Assembly (NCBI GenBank): GCA_030035585.1
Contig: CM057476.1
Span: 24,536,501 to 24,600,500 of the forward strand
Reading direction: 5' to 3'
Source: Dugong dugon
Lineage: Eukaryota > Chordata > Mammalia > Sirenia > Dugongidae
Length of the DNA stretch: 64,000 bases
Shown here in pieces: positions 57,632 to 64,000 of this stretch. A program made the translations under genes and the position numbers. The notes beneath the pieces are model-generated. The model worked only from the letters and a program-made list of their open reading frames with translations, did no database searches and was not told the DNA's origin. The number at the start of each line of letters is the position of its first letter. Positions within the stretch are counted from its first letter, which is position 1.

Positions 57632-58392
57632 TTTTTTATTTTTGCATAGAGACAGAATTTATTAGTGGTTACCAGAGGCTGCAGAGGAGAGGAAATGGGA
57701 GTTAATGCTGAGGGGGTACCGAGCTTCTTTTTAGGGTGATGAAAAACTTAACGGAAATGGATAGTGGTGATGGTAGCACAATATGGTGAATGTAATTAAT
57801 GTCACTGAATTGTGCACTTAAAAATGGTTAAAATGGCAAACTTTTTGTTATATATATTTTACCACAATAACAATTTTTTTTTTGTTGTTGTAGTTTAAGT
57901 GAAAGTTTACATTTCAAGTTAGTCTCTTATACAAAAATTTATATGTACCTTGTTATGTGACCCTAATTGCTCTCCCCATACTGTGACAGCACACTCCTCC
58001 TTTCCACCCCTGATTTCCCATGTCCATTCAACCAGCTCCTAACCCTCTCTGCCTTCTCATCTCACCTCCGGACAGAAGCTACGCATTTAGTCTCATGTAT
58101 CTACTTGAGCTAAGAAGCACACTCTTCACGAGTATCATTTTATGTCCTACAGTCCAGTCCAATCTTTGTCTGAAGAGTTGGCCTCGGAAATTGTTTTACT
58201 TCTGGGCTGACAGAGAGTCCAGAGGCCATACTTTCTGGGTTTACCCCAGTCTCAGTTAGATCATTAAGTCTGGTCTTTTTACTAGAATTTGAGTTCTGCA
58301 CCCCACCGTTCTCCTGCTCCATCAGGGACCCTCTGTTGTGTTCCCTGTCAGGGCGGTCATTGGTGGTAGCCAGGCACTGTCTAGTTCTTCTG
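57632..58392 (-). mobile_element. L1 insertion with likely 3' transduction
   Basis: Framed by a perfect 15-bp duplication, AATAACCTCTTTTTA, at 57617-57631 and 58393-58407. On minus the order is L1 3' UTR (58392-57882, same subfamily as 30892-33153), poly(A) (T10 on +, about 57872-57881), then about 230 bp that is antisense to an old L1ME 3' end (57640-57870, + text 'gtggttaccagaggctgcag', 'gtgcacttaaaaatggttaa'), then a second A-rich tail. The site fits L1 endonuclease cutting at TTT/AAAA. The alternative is an L1 inserted at the end of a resident L1ME, for which only a 6-base match (AATAAC) is seen. Confidence 0.75.
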
Positions 58393-58407
58393 AATAACCT
58401 CTTTTTA

Positions 58408-58654
58408 AATGACGTGTTACATAGATATATGTTTCTTAATGCAATAGAGATGGTCACAAAAATTATGTGCAAAATCAGTTTAAAATTTTAAAATATACTA
58501 GGTAAAATTGCCAATGAAAGAAAGCTTTCAGAGATATTTGCTCTTCCAAAGGCAGAAAATACTTGGTAAAGAAAATATCTCCAGTTAATCTTTTAAAGAT
58601 ATTTTCTTCTATATGGTGTTTATTTAAATAAGAACAAGTACATTTTAACCTCTG
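58408..58654. other. Unassigned DNA
   Basis: Nothing recognised. Confidence 0.4.
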
Positions 58655-58785
58655 TTGATCCCTATTTTTTATCTATAAAGGTGGGATAATAATAATACTG
58701 CATAGGGTTGTTATGAAGATTATGTGAGAATGGTACTTAGCAATTTTAAGTGCTCAATAAATATTAGCAATAATTATTATTTTCT
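58655..58785 (+). mobile_element. MIR 3' half
   Basis: 'gcatagggttgttatgaaga', 'aagtgctcaataaatattag'. Confidence 0.7.
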
Positions 58786-59197
58786 TTAACGGCATATTAT
58801 TTTGAGATTATTTGGGATCCTATCTTTTTAAATCTTCCTACCCATGTTTGTGCTAGTACAGTAGTATTTACTCTTAAAGATATTTATATGTTAGTATATA
58901 TCAAGTGACTCAAGTGGCTGTGAGTCACTTGCCAGTTCCATCTGCTTTTAATACATATATTCATTTATTTTAAAAATAGCAGATTGAAAAAACGTGTCAG
59001 TACTCCAACAAATAAACTCCTCAAGGCTTTCCTGTGTCTGCCAACATATAAAACAATGCAACATATATTAAACTGGGCTATAATACTTCTAAATAATCAT
59101 ACTCCAAGTGTACAGTGAAACTGTGAGGTAATGAAATTGATCTTTGTGTGTAACTCTTAGGGATGCCTTATTAATTCAAAGCTATATATGGAAGCAT
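58786..59197. other. Unassigned DNA
   Basis: A 14-base inverted pair, 'agtgactcaagtgg' near 58905 and 'gtgagtcacttg' near 58920, is a minor feature. Confidence 0.35.
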
Positions 59198-59415
59198 TAT
59201 AATATAGTGATTAAGAGTATAGCATTTGGAACTGGACACACCTTAGTTTGAATCTTGACTCTGCCATTCACTACTTGTATGATTTTGAGCATGTTACTTC
59301 TCTCTGAGCCTCAGTTTCTTTATCTGTAAAATGAAAATAATAAGGTTGTTTTAAAAATTAAATGTAGTAACATAGAAGGATTTTAGCACAATTTCAGATA
59401 TATTTAAATACTTAA
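59198..59415 (+). mobile_element. MIR, near full length
   Basis: 'tagtgattaagagtatagca', 'tctgagcctcagtttcttta', 'tctgtaaaatgaaaataata'. Confidence 0.82.
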
Positions 59416-59624
59416 ATAGCTAAAAGAAAAAAAAATTGTAAGCTAATGTGGTTGCTTTTTAATGGAGTTCTCTTTTTGGGTGGACATTTGATAACGCAAG
59501 AGCAGGCAGCTGGTGATCTGTATTCTGCCAGATTTGCCTCTAACAAGCTGTATGACTGCAGACAGTTCTGGGCTGGGATTTTCTCTTTTGTAAAGTAAGG
59601 TCTGTTCCAGCTATAACTTGCTGG

Positions 59625-59880
59625 AAATCACAACTCTCCATCCTCAAGACCATAGCTTAGACATTTCTGCCTTTGCTTTTGCCACGTCTTCTACTTGGAA
59701 TGCGCTCTTCCATTGCTATAAGCCTAATCAAAAAACCCTAGTTCAAATGCCCTATTTCCCAAAAGCTTTCCCTGGTCATCCCCAGCAGAAGTAATTGTTC
59801 TCCTTTCTGAATACCTGTAACTGTGTCTGCAGTATACTTATAAACTGCCATGGGCTAGAGGGACAGACATGTACATGCCT
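59625..59880 (+). mobile_element. L2 LINE 3' region
   Basis: 'cttggaatgcgctcttccat', 'gccctatttcccaaaagctt', 'tccctggtcatcccc'. Confidence 0.65.
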
Positions 59881-60440
59881 TATTTGCCTGCTTGGGAAAC
59901 TGCTTGTGATGTCATCCAGGGGCTCACAGACTCTCTTCAGTTCTAAGAAATTCTCAGCTATTGTCTCTTCAAATAAATCTGTCTTTCTATTTCTTCTAGA
60001 ACTCTTAGTAGATAAATTTTGAATCATCTTATTCTATTGTCTTGCCACAACTTCTTTTCCTATATTTATTTACTTGTCTGCCCTGCATTGTGAGTGGTTT
60101 CCTTGGGTTAGTCTCCCTACCACCCCTAATAATTACTTCTCAGTTTTTTATTATTTAGGCTCCCTGTTGAGTTTACCTCCCTACCCCCAAATGATTAACT
60201 CTTTTATTTCTAGAGTTAGTATTTGATTTTTTTCAAATTGGCCTGGTCATTTTCCATACTGTCATATAACTTCTCTTCCTTTGTTCATCTCCTTAACCTT
60301 TTAAACGGTTGCTTTGTAGTTTCATTTAGTCTGTTGAGTTATCTCTAACACTTGAGGTGCAAATTCTGCCATCAGTCTTTATTTCATGGGCAGGCCTTGT
60401 TTTCTTTTGGTTTTGTTTAGGTAGCTCATATCCACTGGAC
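59881..60440. other. Unassigned DNA
   Basis: Nothing recognised. Confidence 0.4.
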
Positions 60441-60599
60441 GGAGCCCTGGTGGTGTAGTGATTAAGAGCTTGGCTGTTAACCAAAAGGTCAGCAGTTCGA
60501 ATCCACCAGCCGCTCCTTGGAAACCCTAGGGAGCAGTTCTACTCTGTCCTATAGGGTCACTATGAGTCGGAATCGACTTGATGGCAACAGGTTTTTTTT
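60441..60599 (+). mobile_element. AfroSINE, short form
   Basis: Head 'ggagccctggtggtgtagtg', tail 'gtcggaatcgacttgatggc' and a T-run. 'tatccactgg' before and 'tatctactga' after are the aged duplication. Among the least diverged copies here. Confidence 0.95.
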
Positions 60600-60984
60600 T
60601 TATCTACTGAGCAGCATGCCTGAGGCCTGCAGCCTGGGCACCTCTTGCTGGGGACATCTGTGCTTCCCCCAGAAGCTAAAGCTGCTTTCCAGTCCTCACC
60701 TTCCCCGGGAGCTTTATTGCCTTCAACTTTGCTCTCACCGGTCTGATTTTATTTCCTATTTGTGTCTGGGACTTGGGGATTTCCCTTCCTTTGATATGAG
60801 CTCAGACATGCAGCCTAAAATTATTTTCATACATCGTATCCAGTATTTGTATGTTTTCAGATTGGGAGCTGTGTCTTTCCATAGTAGCTCAGTTCACCAT
60901 ATTCACTGTATTGACTGGAAGCCTGTGCACATATCTAGACGTGTACGTGTATATGTCCCTATCTAATAAATCTTTAGAATGTTT
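60600..60984. other. Unassigned DNA
   Basis: The 149-codon frame 60517-60966 starts in the SINE and continues into DNA with no recognised domain. I do not call it a gene. Confidence 0.4.
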
Positions 60985-61080
60985 GATTAAACGTCTCCCC
61001 CTTTTTTCAGCCCTAGCATAGTACTTTGTTCGGAGTTGGTACTCAGTAACCAGCTGCTGAGTGAGTGAATGAATGAGCAA
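60985..61080 (+). mobile_element. L2 3' terminus
   Basis: 'cctagcatagtactttgttc' ending 'gagtgagtgaatgaatgagc'. Confidence 0.6.
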
Positions 61081-62302
61081 GGTCTTCTAAGACATTGGTT
61101 TCTAGTTTTGAAGTTTTACAGACCATTGGTGAAACTTTAAGCTTTATTGTTGCTTAATTTTGCAGTTTTCTTCTATTGTGCTTTCTTTTTAGGTGAACAA
61201 CATAGCCTATTTTATCTAAAGTGAACTGACGTTAGAGATCGGGTATAGACGGAATACCCAGAAACTAGAACACAGTAGAGCGTTCAAAACTGCATCAGGA
61301 ATCAGTGATCCAAAGAGGGAGGTAAATGTCAATAAGCCACTAAAAGATATTCTTAGACAGAATCAGTGAAAAGCCCCCCAGGGACTCTTCTGAAAGGAGA
61401 GTGCAGTGTTATTGGCTCCCCCTTACCAACTGTTTGTGTTTTCTCATGAAATCCTCCTCCTTATCTTTATGAGCAGACTTTGATAAAAGATTGCCCACTA
61501 AGTTGTGTGTTTTTTTCCGATTTGCAAAGCGACTTTAATTTCCTCATAAACACCAGGATAATCTCACTTAAACTGAGTGCCTTCTTCCATCTTGGGCAGA
61601 GCCTGCTTTCCTGCTCTTGAGCTTGAGGAGGGTTAATGTTGACTCTGAACATCTGCTGGCCCCATATTGACACAGGAATAAATTATTCAGCATGTAGTAT
61701 TTGGGAATTTCAAAGTTCCGTGATGAATTCTACAAAATGTATTATGTCTCTGACAATCTAGGATTTCATTATTTTTGTCTTCAATTATTCACAAAGGCTT
61801 TTCACCTCTCAGAGCATATATGGAATTCTTGAGATAAGTGAGCCCAGGGCTGAACCGATGGAAGACTACGTTAAGACATGATATTCTGCCTTTTGTTTTG
61901 GTAGTATTTTCTTTCTAGGTAGACTAAAAAACCATTTCTCTACACATGTAAAGCTGAGATCCGTTTGTGGTGCAAGTGAGCCCTTTTGTTTGCAGGATAC
62001 ACATTGTCAAGAGATGCTCTCGCATGCAGTGTTGCCAGTCCTTTCCTGAGAGTGCTGGAGAAATTTTTTTTTTTAGGATTATAACAGTGATTCTCAAACT
62101 TTATTTACTCTAAAAAATTATCTGTTTCCTATGTACATAGAGTGGCTTTTTAAGATCTAAAGTCAGGCAAGGCGGTCTCTTAAATATCTCTTGAATCATA
62201 TCCTGTTTCTCCACCATCAGTGCGTTAACTCCAGCCTTCTTTGTTTCTAGTTGCATTGTTGTGATGGCATCCTACTAACTTGGGGATTCTTAAGCTTATA
62301 TG
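61081..62302. other. Unassigned DNA
   Basis: 'acagtgattctcaaacttta' near 62082 resembles a MER5-type end; nothing else recognised. Confidence 0.4.
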
Positions 62303-62346
62303 TGTTTGTGTGTGTGAGAGAGGGAGAGTGAGAGGGAGGGAGAGGG
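62303..62346. repeat. TG/GA-rich simple repeat
   Basis: 'gtttgtgtgtgtgagagagg' followed by G/A-rich units. Confidence 0.85.
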
Positions 62347-62623
62347 ACTCCTTTAGCAGTCTGGTGGAGTCAATCAGTACAAAAGAAACCTATTATAGAA
62401 ATACAGTTCCATCCACGGAGTTTCGTAGAGCTCCAAGTGTGAAATATCTTCTAGTTTAACCTAATCCAGGCCTCAAAATATATTCCATCAATGCTAAAAC
62501 TTTCCATTCCTATGATTAACCCCAAAGCAAAGTTTTGGAGAGTTTAAGCTAAACACATTAAACTATGAAAAAGCAAAACAAAGCACAACACTTGTTGTTG
62601 TTGTTGTTGTTATGAACAGATAA

Positions 62624-62828
62624 ACCAACCAAAACCAAGCCCACTGTCGTGGAGTCAATTCATAGAGACCCTATAGGACAGCGTAGAAATCTATAGGGTT
62701 TCCAAAGCTGTAAATCTTTACAGAAGCAGACTGCCATATCTTTCTCCTGAGGAGTGACTTGTGGGTTGGAACCTCTGACCTTTTGGTTAGCAGCTGAGTG
62801 CTTAACGACTGCATCACCAGGGGCTCCC
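62624..62828 (-). mobile_element. AfroSINE, long form, with 13-bp TSD
   Basis: Complete on minus, tail 'cactgtcgtggagtcaattc' to head 'actgcatcaccaggggctcc'. Perfect TATGAACAGATAA at 62611-62623 and 62829-62841. A (GTT)n run precedes the left duplication. Confidence 0.95.
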
Positions 62829-62841
62829 TATGAACAGATAA

Positions 62842-63545
62842 CTAAATATTATTAGTACTTTAAAAAGACTAGAAACTCAAAACAAATAAAGATCCTGATT
62901 TTCTTACAGCATTATTTCATGCACATAATATGTTCTATTCCTTAACTGCCAGTGAATCTGCTAGATGTATAGAATGTATAACCGGAAAATAAGTCGATAC
63001 AGCTGAGAACAGTGTACTTTATCTGGAATATGGTTAATGTTTCAATTTGCCATTTCAGTACTGCTCCATAGTTTTTTTTAGTTACTATTTTATACAGGAT
63101 ATGTGTAGGAAGGGGCAAAGAACGGTGAGAGATAATGGACCTGTTTCTCTCCAGTGCTCCTATTACTCCCTGCTAATGAGTCATATATGGAAGGAGGTAC
63201 ATTTACTCTTTCAACCTTCTTAGGTACATACCAGACAGGTGTGTTGCTTATGTACATGATGGTGACCTCACTCATTCATCTTCAGTGGAATATGATCTTG
63301 GGTTCTTTTTTAGTAGTATTGGACATTCTTGGCGATTAACCATGAGGTTATATCATTCATCCATTTTGTTTATTCATTTATTTTAACCGACTTATTAGTA
63401 GAAAATTAATTCAAATGTTTTCTAGGTTAAGTGAGAAATAATTTATTTTCATGTTTTACTGCAGATATGTAATGATATAGATTATACTTATTTACATTTA
63501 CATGTAACAGTTTACAAAACATCTTCATTTACTTGATCTTTTTTT
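62842..63545. other. Unassigned DNA
   Basis: Nothing recognised. Overlapping 61-codon frames at 63090-63339 on both strands are chance. Confidence 0.4.
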
Positions 63546-63768
63546 GAGGATCCCTGGTGGCAAAGTGGTTAAAGCGCTCAACTGCTAACCACAAGGTCAG
63601 CAGTTGGAACCCACCAGTTGTTCCATGGGAGAGAGATGTGGCAGTCTGCTTCTGTAAAGATTTACAGCCTTGAAAACCTTATGGGGCAGTTCTACTCTGT
63701 CCTGTAGGGTCGCTATGAGTTGGAATTGACTTGACGGCAGTGGGTTTGGGTTTTTTTTTTTTTTTTTC
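63546..63768 (+). mobile_element. AfroSINE, long form
   Basis: Head 'gatccctggtggcaaagtgg', B-box-like 'cagcagttggaaccc', tail 'gttggaattgacttgacggc' and a 15-base T-run. Confidence 0.94.
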
Positions 63769-63817
63769 CTATCAATCTTACTGTGTCTTCACAGTAACCT
63801 GTGATTCAGGTATACCA

Positions 63818-63987
63818 GTTGATACCAGTTGCTACTGAGTCATCTCTGACTCATGGTGACTTCATGTGTGTCAGAGTAGAGCTATCCTCCATAGGGTTTT
63901 CAGTGATTGCTCTTTCAGAAGTAGATTGCCAGACTTTTCTTCCAAGGTGCCTCTAGGTGGACTCAAACCTCCAACCTTTCGATTACC
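63818..63987 (-). mobile_element. AfroSINE type 2, cut by the window edge
   Basis: Tail 'tgctactgagtcatctctga', body 'aaggtgcctctaggtggact', ending at 'cctttcgattac'. It is followed by 'caaaaaaaccaaac', the usual A-rich start of a minus-strand AfroSINE, so another copy probably begins at about 63987. Confidence 0.9.
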
Positions 63988-64000
63988 AAAAAAACCAAAC

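Noticed and set aside
60517..60966. 149-codon open frame on +, the longest on that strand
   Set aside because: It starts inside an AfroSINE and shows no domain or codon pattern beyond it.

Overview
This window is non-genic mammalian DNA, and the repeats point to an afrotherian, most likely a proboscidean such as elephant. The diagnosis rests on three things seen together. There are about 20 copies of tRNA-headed SINEs with the AfroSINE signature (a head like 'ccctggtggcgcagtggtta', a body 'ccctatggggcagttctact', a tail like 'gaatcgactcgacggcaa'). There are BovB-like RTE fragments whose 3' end matches the tail of those SINEs. There are L1 copies whose 3' UTRs I remember only from elephant. Species is inference. 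I found no protein-coding exon, no functional RNA gene and no CRISPR or prokaryotic feature. The longest open frames are either relics of LINE proteins or chance frames in repeats and unannotated DNA.

Layout. 1-9.2 kb: unassigned DNA, two L1 3' ends with a composite 3' UTR (1294-1691, 3561-3970), a CR1/L3 relic (4890-5290), one AfroSINE, two RTE 3' fragments and an L1 3' end on + (8838-9196). 9.2-21.7 kb: sparse AfroSINEs, MIRs and a Tigger-like transposase relic. 21.7-27.2 kb: an L1 with the composite 3' UTR (21716-22758), then an old L2-type LINE carrying a SINE-in-SINE-plus-RTE nest (24165-26800). 27.2-30.3 kb: DNA of no recognised class and a 773-bp terminal-inverted-repeat element sitting in a MIR (28964-29736). 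30.3-35.6 kb: one ancient half-L1 (HAL1-like) on the minus strand broken up by six later insertions, including a 2.26-kb young L1 and a tRNA-Gly-headed SINE. 35.6-45 kb: MIRs, a triple nest (MIR, then AfroSINE, then a palindromic TA-flanked element at 36366-36581), a solo MaLR-type LTR (39096-39663), MER5-like DNA and AfroSINEs. 45.7-53 kb: two L1 bodies on minus with decayed ORF2. 53-64 kb: AfroSINEs, an ERVL-type LTR, MIRs, L2 and an L1 insertion that appears to carry 3'-transduced DNA (57632-58392).

What works with what: nothing here works as a pathway. The relationships are between parasite and engine. L1 copies have L1-type target-site duplications. The AfroSINEs and a tRNA-Gly SINE share their 3' tail with RTE and so probably used RTE machinery. 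Two palindromic elements and one longer inverted-repeat element lie next to TA dinucleotides, as Tc1/mariner-type DNA transposons do. The best leads are the palindromic pair (one copy is younger than an AfroSINE), the 773-bp TIR element, the tRNA-Gly/RTE SINE, the duplicated L1 3' UTR and the L1 transduction. All alignments were made by eye.
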